64,000 nt of DNA from Candidatus Zixiibacteriota bacterium (lineage in GTDB: Bacteria; Zixibacteria; MSB-5A5; GN15; JACZUZ01), in contig JAJRPM010000011.1 of NCBI GenBank assembly GCA_024280775.1, forward strand, positions 1 to 64,000, read 5' to 3'. The position numbers and the translations under genes are program-made. Below the pieces are notes generated by a model. It was not told where the DNA came from, made no database searches, and worked only from the letters and a program-made list of their open reading frames with translations. This document shows positions 1 to 7,950 of the stretch, one piece after another. Position 1 is the stretch's first letter; every line of letters starts with the position of its first letter.

Positions 1-105
1 AAGATTGTGCGAAGCTGGAAAACCGAAGATGGTGGCGGTGGTGGCTTGTATGAGAAAACTACTGCTGATAATACAGGCAATTATCAAAAAACAACAACCA
101 TTTAA
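1..105 (+). CDS. Possible C-terminal end of a gene entering from the left edge
   Basis: Frame 1 is open from the first base to a TAA at 103-105 and would give 34 residues with a Gly run (GGGG) and a Thr/Asn-rich tail. No family is recognisable. The last 45 bases lie inside an 81-bp repeat that recurs elsewhere without an open frame upstream, so the frame may be open by chance. Only the sequence left of the window can decide. Confidence 0.25.
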   Translation, partial: KIVRSWKTEDGGGGGLYEKTTADNTGNYQKTTTI

Positions 106-141
106 CCCAAATTACGCTTGACCAACAAGACGGTATCTACC
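61..141 (+). repeat. 81-bp interspersed repeat, copy 1
   Basis: This 81-bp stretch starts ACTGCTGATAATACAGG and ends GACGGTATCTACC. It recurs at 453-533 with about three differences and, more diverged, on the minus strand at 20405-20483. It carries the internal string TTTAACCCAAAT. It has no transposase. It is probably a non-autonomous repeat family or part of a larger composite repeat. Confidence 0.8.
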
Positions 142-375
142 GGACTAAACCGCCCAACAAACCGGGATCATCTTATTCGTTGGCCCAATGGCCTACGAAT
201 CTTCGAGAAAATGGGTTCGTTTGCCATATACAGGCGCTGGGCTTGGAATGTTGTAGTGATTTTGTCGGCGACATTCGTGTTTTGGGCGCAAGCGCCCTAA
301 TATGGTATTGGGTGGATTTTTGGTGTGGTTTTGTTGTGAAATTGTGGTGTGGTATTTCTTGGTGTGACATTGGAG

Positions 376-449
376 CGAACCCGACATTTTGGTAATCGGT
401 GGAGGTGTCGGGTTTCTTCGCGTCTACGACGCTACGGAACCCGACCTAC
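376..449. repeat. Degenerate copy of the palindromic AACCCGAC repeat
   Basis: The stretch holds CGAACCCGACA, then TGTCGGGTTTCTTCG and ends CGGAACCCGACCTAC. These match the right half of the 112-bp palindromic elements at 39064-39175 and 39556-39667, including the terminal 15 bases. The left terminal repeat is missing, so this is a truncated or diverged copy. It abuts copy 2 of the 81-bp repeat with a gap of three bases. Confidence 0.65.
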
Positions 450-452
450 GAG

Positions 453-533
453 ACTGCTGATAATACAGGCAATTATCAAAAAACAACAGCCATTTAACCC
501 AAATTACGCTTGACGGACAAGACGGTATCTACC
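453..533 (+). repeat. 81-bp interspersed repeat, copy 2
   Basis: This is a near-identical second copy of the repeat at 61-141, of the same length. It lies directly after the palindromic element ending at 449. The junction (GACCTACG, a few bases, ACTG, then TGATAAT) is matched in the flank of the minus-strand copy near 20484-20495, so palindrome and 81-bp repeat appear to travel together. The rest of 142-375 is GT-rich and holds no gene I can support. Confidence 0.8.
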
Positions 534-570
534 CGGCTGTACAACGAATCTTGCTTCAAGACATTCATAC

Positions 571-864
571 TTAGCGCCCTACCCAAAGCTCGGGCCAGAA
601 AAACAAGACAAACCCATAGATTATTATGACAGTCCCTGTCGCTATGAAAATCCGGCCCAAAAAGATAACTATCTCCTTGGAGATGTTCGCGATTTTCACA
701 TTGAATTTTCCCATCGGATTCTCAATCTTTTGATACGCTCCCTTGTAGAGCCATCCGGACAAGCGAGCCCTAATTCGCCACTTGAATCCCAGGCCAGCAA
801 TCAGAACCATAGAACCAAAAAACAAAGATGCCGCCCAATGGTGACTGTTGATATATTCATTCAT
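571..864 (-). CDS. Small two-helix membrane protein, unknown function
   Basis: The predicted 97-residue protein has one hydrophobic stretch near residues 12-27 (ASLFFGSMVLIAGLGF) and a second near 65-88 (IVIFLGRIFIATGTVIIIYGFV), with a basic segment between. This suggests a two-pass inner-membrane protein with a cytoplasmic or periplasmic loop of about 35 residues. No family is recognised. It lies downstream of glnA on the same strand after a 92-bp gap. No strong ribosome-binding site precedes the ATG, which lowers confidence. It could still be a real small membrane gene because no better frame covers the region. Confidence 0.5.
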   Translation of the reverse strand: MNEYINSHHWAASLFFGSMVLIAGLGFKWRIRARLSGWLYKGAYQKIENPMGKFNVKIANISKEIVIFLGRIFIATGTVIIIYGFVLFFWPELWVGR

Positions 865-942
865 GAGCTATCGCGTTTCATATTATTTCTACAATAGCAA
901 ACAGAATGTATGCACAAAACACCCAGCTTCGTAAATGTAATT

Positions 943-957
943 GGCGACAACGTCGCC
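943..957 (-). terminator. Hairpin at the end of glnA
   Basis: GGCGAC-AAC-GTCGCC forms a perfect 6-bp stem with a 3-base loop overlapping the glnA stop codon. On the minus strand it is followed by an A/T-rich stretch but no clean T run, so it is at best a weak intrinsic terminator. Confidence 0.35.
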
Positions 958-2348
958 TACAACATCCGCAAATACTTATCATTCTCAAATGTTGAGACAT
1001 GGGTGCGGTATTCGTCCCATTCCAATCGTTTGTTTTCTATTAGTTTGTTGAAGATGTGGTCGCCTAGGACTCTTTTGCAGAATTCGGAATTTTCGAAGGC
1101 GACAATAGCGCTATCCAATGAACCAGGTATCGCAGTAATCCCGAGCTCCTTGCGCTCATCGGCGCTCATTCCATAAATGTTTTGCTCAATAGCATCCGGC
1201 AAAACCATCTTGTTCTCAATTCCGTCGAGACCAGCTTCAAGCATCAATGCAAAAGCCAAATAAGGATTACAAGCGGGATCAGGTGAGCGAAGCTCAACTC
1301 GCGTCGCCTTTTCCTTACCCACCCGATACATAGGAACCCGAACCATCGACGAACGATTGCGCCGTCCCCAACTCACATAGACAGGAGCCTCATACCCGGG
1401 AACCAGTCGTTTATAGGAATTAACCCACTGATTGGCAACCAATGTAATAGCAGAAACATGTTTTAGAATCCCCGCGATAAACTGACGCGCCTTTTCAGAA
1501 AGATGGTATTCATCACTCTTATCAAAAAACAAATTGCTCTCATTCTCAAACAGTGACATGTGAACATGCATCCCGCTACCATTAACCCCAAACATTGGCT
1601 TGGGCATAAAAGTGGCGTACAACCCATTCTGACGACTAATCTCTTTGACCACATATTTGTAAATCTGAGCAAAGTCAGCCATTACAAATGCTTCCTGATA
1701 TTTCAAATCAATCTCATGTTGCGACGCCGCAACTTCATGATGCGAACACTCAACAGGAATTCCCATCAGCTCAAGCGTGTTAACAGTTTTCTTACGCGCC
1801 TCGGTTCCAATGTCATCATGGCCGAAATCGAAGTAACCATCATTATCCACCGCCTCAGGATGTTTGTCAGACCCGAAGCAAAAATACTCAATCTCCGGTC
1901 CGAGATAACCAGTCCAGCCTTTGGCTTCGAGACGGTCGATAACTCTGCGCAAGACATAACGCGGGTCACCGTCATATGGTGTGCCATCGGGTTTCTGAAT
2001 ATCAGCAATCATCATAGCGACTTTCTCGCCACCGATCTCCCAGGGCAGAATCCTGAAAGTGCGGAAATCCGGAATCGCCATCAGGTCTGATTCTTCGATG
2101 CGCACAAATCCTTCAATCGAAGAGCCGTCAAAACCCTGCCCCTGTTCCAGCACATCCTCGATTTCCGATCGCGTGATGCTCATGCCCTTGAGGCGACCCA
2201 GCACATCGGTGAAAAATATGCGGACAAAATGCACTCCGGCTTCATCAATTTGGGCCATAATGTCTTCTTTGGTGCGCTTGGCCTTACGCTGAGATTCTGA
2301 AATAACCCCGCCGATTCTGGTGGCGGCGCTGTTGGTTGTTGCACTCAT
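957..2348 (-). CDS. glnA: Glutamine synthetase, type I-alpha
   Basis: This cytoplasmic enzyme joins ammonia to glutamate using ATP and is the central step of nitrogen assimilation. At 463 residues it has the usual length plus about 20 extra N-terminal residues. The beta-grasp and catalytic signatures are visible: FDGSSIEGF (residues 73-81), GPEIEYF, the ATP-binding NGSGMHVH and the catalytic SWGRRNRSSMVRVP. The C-terminal part reads QNIYGMSADER, like the Bacillus I-alpha enzyme, instead of the NLYDLP adenylylation site of the I-beta class. Arg83 in GFVRIEESD matches the feedback-sensing Arg62 of Bacillus. Control is therefore inferred to be by feedback or transcription rather than by adenylylation. 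It is monocistronic, with a 456-bp leader region. Confidence 0.97.
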   Translation of the reverse strand: MSATTNSAATRIGGVISESQRKAKRTKEDIMAQIDEAGVHFVRIFFTDVLGRLKGMSITRSEIEDVLEQGQGFDGSSIEGFVRIEESDLMAIPDFRTFRILPWEIGGEKVAMMIADIQKPDGTPYDGDPRYVLRRVIDRLEAKGWTGYLGPEIEYFCFGSDKHPEAVDNDGYFDFGHDDIGTEARKKTVNTLELMGIPVECSHHEVAASQHEIDLKYQEAFVMADFAQIYKYVVKEISRQNGLYATFMPKPMFGVNGSGMHVHMSLFENESNLFFDKSDEYHLSEKARQFIAGILKHVSAITLVANQWVNSYKRLVPGYEAPVYVSWGRRNRSSMVRVPMYRVGKEKATRVELRSPDPACNPYLAFALMLEAGLDGIENKMVLPDAIEQNIYGMSADERKELGITAIPGSLDSAIVAFENSEFCKRVLGDHIFNKLIENKRLEWDEYRTHVSTFENDKYLRML

Positions 2349-2804
2349 TCTTATTACTCCCGCTTAGTGATATTTATCAATGAAATATGAAACCCTCTCG
2401 ATAGTCGAATTAGAGATTCCCGACTGTCGCAATACTGTTATACTTATACTATTCGGTATACATCCTGAGAAAACTATATCTCTCAAAAGCAATATCTCTC
2501 AAAAGCAATATCTTTGAAAAGCAATCGGGCGGAAACTCCGCCCACTGTATGAAGGCCTGAAGCTATACCCAAGCGCAAGAAAAATCAAAGGAAAAACGTG
2601 AAGAATTTGCATAAGAAATTCTCCTCGCCCATAGATTTCCAAACAAACCCTATCAAAGCCCCAAGAAACAGCTTTACATCCGCGCCTCTGTATGTTTGTA
2701 TGCCAACACAAGCTATTGGCAAGCCCGTTCTTCGATTGCATCCCAAAGGTCAGACGGCGCCCAATAATGAATGTATAAGAGAATGGAGCGAAAGGAGATT
2801 CGAG
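2349..2804. other. Intergenic region between glnA and the secreted paralogues
   Basis: The two genes diverge here, so promoters for both should lie in this 456-bp stretch. I see the 16-bp tandem repeat at 2476-2523 and A/T-rich blocks (TTATACTTATACTATTC at 2439-2455), but no promoter I can assign with confidence. An open frame runs upstream of 2805 in the same phase but has no ribosome-binding site or family resemblance. Confidence 0.5.
2476..2523. repeat. Three tandem 16-bp repeats upstream of glnA
   Basis: Two identical units of ATATCTCTCAAAAGCA are followed by a third, ATATCTTTGAAAAGCA, head to tail without gaps, about 130 bp upstream of the glnA ATG. Iterated units of this size can be multiple binding sites for a regulator, or just slippage products. 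They lie between two divergent genes and could serve either. Confidence 0.8.
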
Positions 2805-3575
2805 ATGAAGAGACGAACTAGAATGGCTACTTCAGTTGTCACTGCTGTATTGATTCCTGCCAGTTGGTCTACGGCTGGGGCTACTCCCCCATCGTGGGGG
2901 CCGGAACCGGGGTTTGTTGCACAGGCAACGTATACTGGTATTCCTGCGCCCGGCGCTGTGTTAGAGGTGACCTGTAGCTTCATGATTCCTACAGATGCTC
3001 TTGGAGTGGTGTACCTTGATTCGTTGAAAAAAGAATCCCTCAAGCGCCAAGAGAAAGCAGGCTTTAGACCAGAAATCGAGGGACCGGATAGTTTACTATT
3101 GTCTGCGAGTACGAACATTGAGGTAATTGGCGCGGCAGGATGGGGCGGTCAAATACAACCTGGACTAGAATACGTCTTTACCACTACAATCCGCCTCAAG
3201 TCAGGAAAAACACCTTCGCAGATTTCTTTCGGCTTATTAACACGCTACGGCAGGCAACTCATAAGAGGGCTGGCCTTTTTCACTGAGAGGCCCCCAGAGC
3301 CTATTGGATACGTAACCAAAGTCATAGTCGATAGTCTAGGAAACTACTGGCACAAACATGAGACGGTAGCGGATTCGACTCTAAACGGGTTCGTTCCATT
3401 TGGCGCCAAAAAGGGCGTCCCCCCTGACACGTCTTTTGACAAAACAGGGAAGGTACTGCTTATCTTGCAGGTACTTGATCCAAGCAATAGTAAATTCCTG
3501 CCACATGGAATTCAGCCCGGGATAAAACATGTACAGCGGAATCCATATAGAGAGAAGGCAAATGATATTTTCTAG
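2805..3575 (+). CDS. Secreted protein of unknown family, paralogue A
   Basis: I place the start at ATG 2805, eight bases or so after AAAGGAG, although the frame stays open upstream to 2598. The 256-residue product begins with basic residues (MKRRTRMA) and a hydrophobic stretch ending near ATPPS, a plausible signal peptide. The mature protein is beta-rich, with conserved GPEPGFV, a PGAVLEVTC segment, PTDALGVVYLDSL, and a Tyr/His segment GNYWHKHETVADSTLNGF. Paralogue B at 3632-4411 shares all of these. I know no named family. A cell-surface or periplasmic role is inferred only from the signal peptide. The two Cys-containing segments do not suggest a metal site. Confidence 0.85.
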   Translation: MKRRTRMATSVVTAVLIPASWSTAGATPPSWGPEPGFVAQATYTGIPAPGAVLEVTCSFMIPTDALGVVYLDSLKKESLKRQEKAGFRPEIEGPDSLLLSASTNIEVIGAAGWGGQIQPGLEYVFTTTIRLKSGKTPSQISFGLLTRYGRQLIRGLAFFTERPPEPIGYVTKVIVDSLGNYWHKHETVADSTLNGFVPFGAKKGVPPDTSFDKTGKVLLILQVLDPSNSKFLPHGIQPGIKHVQRNPYREKANDIF

Positions 3576-3631
3576 GCGTGAACAAAAACTTAAACCGCTT
3601 CAAGGCATTATAGAGTGAAAGGAGATTCAAG

Positions 3632-4411
3632 ATGAAGAAACGAGGCACAGTAAGTGTTCTGATGCTAACAGCTATTCTGTTCCTTGCTGGAGTAAGAACC
3701 GGCGAAGGAAGTAAGATTACCAGAGGACCCGACCCCGGCTTTGTTTCTGAAGTTACATACTCTGGCACTCCTGAGCAGGGAGCAATTCTAGAGGTCACTT
3801 GTAGATTCTCGATACCAACCGACGCGATTGGAGCAGTTTACCTCGATTCTCTAAAACAGGCTTCTCTGGTGCACCCCGCGGACACGTATCTCAGGCGAGA
3901 CATTGGGCGGCCAGATAGTGTTCACATCAGAACAGTTGGGGGAATCGACATTGTCTCCGCCGCTAGCTGGGGAGGGAGCATTGATCCGGGTCAAGAATAT
4001 ATTTTTACCGTTACCATTCAGCTTAATTCTCCGTTAGAATCCCAAGTCTATTTCGTAACATCCTCACGATACGGCATTCAAGTCCTTGGCACGCTGGTTT
4101 TCTTTCCTGGCAAGCGATCTATTCCGCTAGGATATATAACCGAAGTAACAGTCGATAGCACAGGTAATTACTGGCATAGGCATAAAACGGTGATGGATTC
4201 TACTCTAGCCGGGTTTGTTCCGTTCGACTCTACTGGAACCAAACCTCTCGACACATTATACGATAGGTCCGGGAAGGTCCTGTCTGTACAGCAAGTCACG
4301 GTCAAAGTCATTAGAGTGGGAGATGAAGAGATCAGGAAACTCATGAAGCCACTTAAGATCGGGCCCGGACTTCGCCACATCCAACAGAAGCCGACTCATA
4401 AAAAGCCCTAA
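3632..4411 (+). CDS. Secreted protein of unknown family, paralogue B
   Basis: This 259-residue protein is a tandem paralogue of the preceding gene, and both have the same leader AAAGGAGATTC before the ATG. The signal peptide is MKKRGTVSVLMLTAILFLAG. Shared blocks are GPDPGFVSEVTYSG, GAILEVTCRFSIPTDAIGAVYLDSL, ASWGGSIDPGQEY and GNYWHRHKTVMDSTLAGFVPF. The tail differs, with an inserted acidic/basic segment before the shared GPGLRHIQ motif. The 56-bp gap suggests one transcript. A 6-bp hairpin (CGTTCC-AAGAC-GGAACG, 4433-4449) follows the gene but lacks a T run. Function is unknown; duplication followed by divergence is clear. Confidence 0.88.
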   Translation: MKKRGTVSVLMLTAILFLAGVRTGEGSKITRGPDPGFVSEVTYSGTPEQGAILEVTCRFSIPTDAIGAVYLDSLKQASLVHPADTYLRRDIGRPDSVHIRTVGGIDIVSAASWGGSIDPGQEYIFTVTIQLNSPLESQVYFVTSSRYGIQVLGTLVFFPGKRSIPLGYITEVTVDSTGNYWHRHKTVMDSTLAGFVPFDSTGTKPLDTLYDRSGKVLSVQQVTVKVIRVGDEEIRKLMKPLKIGPGLRHIQQKPTHKKP

Positions 4412-4546
4412 ACATTTCGCCTTTGTAACTTACGTTCCAAGACGGAACGCTAATCGAATAAGGGATACGCGCCGAGTTGTTGAAAAAGCGCACAGGCGTA
4501 TGGTGATTGTCTATAGTCGTGGGGCTAATTAGCCGTTTATAGAGGT

Positions 4547-5263
4547 ATGAACGCGATTTCTCTTAATCGGGTCCTGAATGCCAGTTCGTTTGTCTCAACC
4601 GGTATCCCTCGCTCAGAATCCATACCCAATTCAGCGCAGAACCCTGGTTCCGCCGACGAGCAATCTTCTGCCGCGAATTCTAAGAAACCCGCAGGCGCCT
4701 TAGAGAAATCGACTGTAGAAATATCGAAGGCTGGCCGAGCCAAAGCCAGAGAGTTAGAGCGCTCCGGCAAGGCTGACAAATCCGGCGAGTCAAAAGAACC
4801 TAGCGCCAGCAACCTTACCGATGAAGAAAAGGCGCAAGTCGCCGAGCTTCAGAAATCCGACCGACAAACACGCGCGCATGAGCAGGCGCATCTCGGAGCC
4901 GCTGGAGGTCTGGCAAAGGGCGGGGCGAGCTTCAACTTCACCAAAGGACCTGATGGCCGACTCTATGCTGTAGGCGGCGAAGTCTCAATCGATACCTCAC
5001 CAGTTCCAGGCGACCCCGACGCTACCATCCGTAAAGCCGACACAATTCGCCGCGCCGCGCTGGCTCCCTCAGAGCCGTCTTCGCAGGATAAATCTGTAGC
5101 GGCTCAGGCCGGAAAAATGGCCAATGAAGCTCGCACTGAAAAGCTGAAAAGCAAACAGTCCGACGCATTCTCGAATACCGCTGACGGTGAAGAGAAATCT
5201 GAATTGGGAAAGAAGTTTGACTCAGCAAACGAGCTTGGGGAGCTACTAGATTTGGTGGTGTAG
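4547..5263 (+). CDS. SprA-related family protein with an HExxH motif
   Basis: The protein has 238 residues. The first ~95 are low-complexity (Ser, Ala, Lys, Glu). The conserved core is TDEEKAQVAELQKSDRQTRA followed by HEQAHLGAAGG (His111, Glu112, His115), then a KGGASF..GPDGRLYAVGGEVSIDTSP block. This matches the SprA-related (CJM1_0395-type) putative metalloprotease family, where the HExxH-like motif is conserved but activity is not proved in the members I know. There is no signal peptide, so it is probably cytosolic or exported by an unusual route. The gene stands alone, 30 bp from the convergent gene at 5293. Confidence 0.8.
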   Translation: MNAISLNRVLNASSFVSTGIPRSESIPNSAQNPGSADEQSSAANSKKPAGALEKSTVEISKAGRAKARELERSGKADKSGESKEPSASNLTDEEKAQVAELQKSDRQTRAHEQAHLGAAGGLAKGGASFNFTKGPDGRLYAVGGEVSIDTSPVPGDPDATIRKADTIRRAALAPSEPSSQDKSVAAQAGKMANEARTEKLKSKQSDAFSNTADGEEKSELGKKFDSANELGELLDLVV

Positions 5264-5292
5264 TTTTTGTGAATGTGTATGCGGATAAAACG

Positions 5293-7122
5293 CTAGGCCA
5301 AGCGCGCTAGAAGCGACAAAGTAGTGGCGCTTTCGATCTTGGCGTGGATACTGTCAATTTCCTCAAACAATGAATCAAGCGCAGAGTGGAAACGCTCCTT
5401 TTGCTCTTGATTGAATCTTTCACCTAGTTCTCGATAATGCTCAATCCCGACGTTAAGATTGCCCTTGAATTCAAGGAATCTTTTGGCAGTTTTTTCGGTA
5501 AACTCATCGCTGGCCACCTGAAACTCTTCACGGAAATAATCCACATATAGTGACAGCTCTTTGATGAAAACATGCGGCCTGTCAGCATTGGTAATCAGAC
5601 ACAGTCTGCCATAGATGTGATCAATCATCTCTTCGAGCGTGGCAATCTTGGAGAAATTCACAATGTTAGGCCCGCAACATACAGCCGGTGTCGCTTTGGG
5701 GTCAATGTCATACTTGAGAGTGGCCCCTCCGGTGAGGTCTAAGCAAAGGCAAGACTTGCGAAGCGCCTTCTCGCGAACATCCGCCATCTCGTCGCATGAA
5801 TCAGCGGCGTCGCCTAATTGCTTCATTTTCCTGCGCTGGAAATTTCGTGAGGCTGAGCAAATCGGCACATCGGTAAATTCAGTGTTAGAAACCAAAAACC
5901 CTTTCGGGCAGGGACTACCGGGACGGTTGCGCTCAATTCGCGCCAAACGATTCTCTTCACTTGCGGAGGTTTCCAAACTCCAAAACGGAGCTCCGAGCGG
6001 TGAATGATTGCTGAGAGAAACATCATCCTCGGTAGCTTCAATGAGCTTGGCAAGATGCGCCTCATCGACATTGGTAACTTCCGGCACCAGCAGAAACGGC
6101 GTAGCCCAACCAACGCAATCAATATCATAACGCTCAAACATCAATTCCTGCTCTTCGCTATTACCGATGCCTCCCTGCACTGTCACCAGCATCTCATGGG
6201 GAGAGCTTATCGGAGTTCGGTCGTTAGATTCTAGGGCTTTGTTGTAAAACACATGAAGCATTTCCACCATTTCACTTCGTTTCTGCGCAAACTCTTCCAT
6301 GATAGGCCCAAGCAAATGCCCGTCGGTCGGGAAGGCATGACCGCCACAATTAAGTCCCGATTCAATCCGGTACTCAGAAACCCACAGGCCTCGCTTGGCG
6401 AGGTACTTCCCTTGAATAACTGCGGAACGGTAATCGCTGACTTTCAGCGTAATCGTTTTGCGTAACTTGCCATTGCTATCGGGAAAGAAATCTTCAAACG
6501 TGGTCAAGTAGGCATATAGCCGGCGATTGAGCCCCGCCGAAAAGATAATCGAAGAACGCAATGTGCTATTTGCGAAACCACGTAGAGCCGCCATGGCATC
6601 GGCAAACTCCGGAGCCAGTTTGTTCTTATTCTTATCGTAGTTGTCGCTATCAAGCTTGGTCATGATATTGACATCAATACTGCCCGGAATCGCCTGCTTC
6701 CGCAACGAGTCCTGCATCGCCAGCTTTTCTTGTTCGGAGTCCTGAGCCAGCATAGCGGTATAGTCACTCCTGAGGGGTGAATCAGGCAGCATTTCGAAAT
6801 AACGCGTAATTTCGCTTCCTTTTTCAAAAGCAGATTTCTGTAATGCGGAAACTTGCTCAGCAACCAGAATATCCAACAGGTTCAAGTAAGCGGTAATTCG
6901 ACGAGCCCGCTTATCCTCGGAATCCTCAGGTATTTCGATGTACTCCAAATCATTCTTACGACAATAGACCCCGCGCATTTGCTCGGCCAATTCATCATCC
7001 ATAACCGAGACAACCGAAGAAATGCCATATCTGGCTACTTTCAGGGGAGTGTCGATACTGAATCCGGTTCCCATTACCGGTATGTGGAATTTATGCGGGG
7101 GTATGTAGTCGTTCTGGCTCAT
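5293..7122 (-). CDS. Large conserved protein, TIM-barrel oxidoreductase-like
   Basis: This 609-residue soluble protein has no signal peptide or membrane segment. The N-terminus (PVMGTGFSIDTPLKVARYG, residues 15-33) and the later ESGLNCGGHAF (254-264), VTVQGGIGN (313-321) and DCVGWATPFLLVPE resemble the phosphate-loop strands of nitronate-monooxygenase-like FMN TIM barrels. A Cys-rich part follows (PCPKG, VPICSASRNF, KSCLCLDLTGGA, PAVCCGPN), then a helical C-terminal ~120 residues. I have seen similar ~600-residue proteins in Bacteroidetes without a known function. The cysteines could bind a metal cluster, but spacing does not prove it. The call as an FMN-type enzyme is tentative. Confidence 0.7.
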   Translation of the reverse strand: MSQNDYIPPHKFHIPVMGTGFSIDTPLKVARYGISSVVSVMDDELAEQMRGVYCRKNDLEYIEIPEDSEDKRARRITAYLNLLDILVAEQVSALQKSAFEKGSEITRYFEMLPDSPLRSDYTAMLAQDSEQEKLAMQDSLRKQAIPGSIDVNIMTKLDSDNYDKNKNKLAPEFADAMAALRGFANSTLRSSIIFSAGLNRRLYAYLTTFEDFFPDSNGKLRKTITLKVSDYRSAVIQGKYLAKRGLWVSEYRIESGLNCGGHAFPTDGHLLGPIMEEFAQKRSEMVEMLHVFYNKALESNDRTPISSPHEMLVTVQGGIGNSEEQELMFERYDIDCVGWATPFLLVPEVTNVDEAHLAKLIEATEDDVSLSNHSPLGAPFWSLETSASEENRLARIERNRPGSPCPKGFLVSNTEFTDVPICSASRNFQRRKMKQLGDAADSCDEMADVREKALRKSCLCLDLTGGATLKYDIDPKATPAVCCGPNIVNFSKIATLEEMIDHIYGRLCLITNADRPHVFIKELSLYVDYFREEFQVASDEFTEKTAKRFLEFKGNLNVGIEHYRELGERFNQEQKERFHSALDSLFEEIDSIHAKIESATTLSLLARLA

Positions 7123-7344
7123 CGCGCTACATAATCGTCTAATGCCCGCGCCGTGTCAACCAATTACAGCCATGACAACCATTTCTTTATATAGCTTTAT
7201 CTAACGATTATCTGAAAAATCATGAATGAGCTCTCAATACAAGCAATCTCGACTTTTTTGTCCAGATACTCCGCTGATTTCGGCCATACACAAACTACGG
7301 CCCCCATTATGAATGGTAGTAAAACGTAACGCAATACCTTTTGA

Positions 7345-7839
7345 TTGACTTTCACTGCGTCAAAGCGTTTTTTGTGGGCGATGGAAAATGGTCAGATAAT
7401 CAATCAGAGGAATATCATCACCTCCACCCAGCTGAGATACGTCGCACTATTCGTATTGGTGTATTTCAGTCAGATAACTCCGTTCTTCCACTCTCATCAT
7501 TCCCACCAAGACAGTCTTTCAGATTCTGGAATCAGTTCTCATGTCAGTAGTCATGACCATAAGAATTTGCCGAACCATGAGCATGATGGAGATACTCCGC
7601 GCCCCAATGACCACCATCACACCTTCGACAACCATTTCGACTGGCATACATTAAGAATAGAACGAACCAGAACAATATCGACCGAGCAATTTTCAGCGCC
7701 TTCCAGTATATCCATTCTCCCGTCTTACAGAAAGCTATCTTATGCGGTTCTTAAACCCGTGGGATTCGCGGAAGAATACTACGAGCGCACATCAATCATT
7801 CGCGGCCCTCCCGCCTTTTCGGTTTTTCTTTCAGTCTAG
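7345..7839 (+). CDS. His-rich exported protein, probable metal-binding
   Basis: The longest frame gives 164 residues; an internal ATG at 7381 would give 152. Neither start has a strong ribosome-binding site. A hydrophobic stretch (LRYVALFVLVYFSQITPFF) is followed by a His/Asp-rich segment with HSHHSHQD, SSHDHKNLPNHEHD and NDHHHTFDNHFDWH, typical of weak metal binding. The C-terminus contains RGPPAFS, a tail seen in small proteins next to metal-transport genes. It lies 111 bp upstream of a HupE/UreJ permease gene on the same strand. A role in buffering or delivering a transition metal is inferred from composition and context. Confidence 0.7.
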   Translation: MTFTASKRFLWAMENGQIINQRNIITSTQLRYVALFVLVYFSQITPFFHSHHSHQDSLSDSGISSHVSSHDHKNLPNHEHDGDTPRPNDHHHTFDNHFDWHTLRIERTRTISTEQFSAPSSISILPSYRKLSYAVLKPVGFAEEYYERTSIIRGPPAFSVFLSV

Positions 7840-7950
7840 TTCAATTCACGAAACTCATTTAACGCCCGAAAACGAAGCTGGATGTTTGCGGCTTCTCAAA
7901 GGCGAGATATCTGTTTTTTAATCTGATATGGAACTCAAAAAGGGTAACCA

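Noticed and set aside
910-1176. 88-codon plus-strand frame over the glnA end
   Set aside because: It is antisense to glnA, whose family match is clear.
2476-2523. CRISPR array
   Set aside because: Units are 16 bp without spacers.
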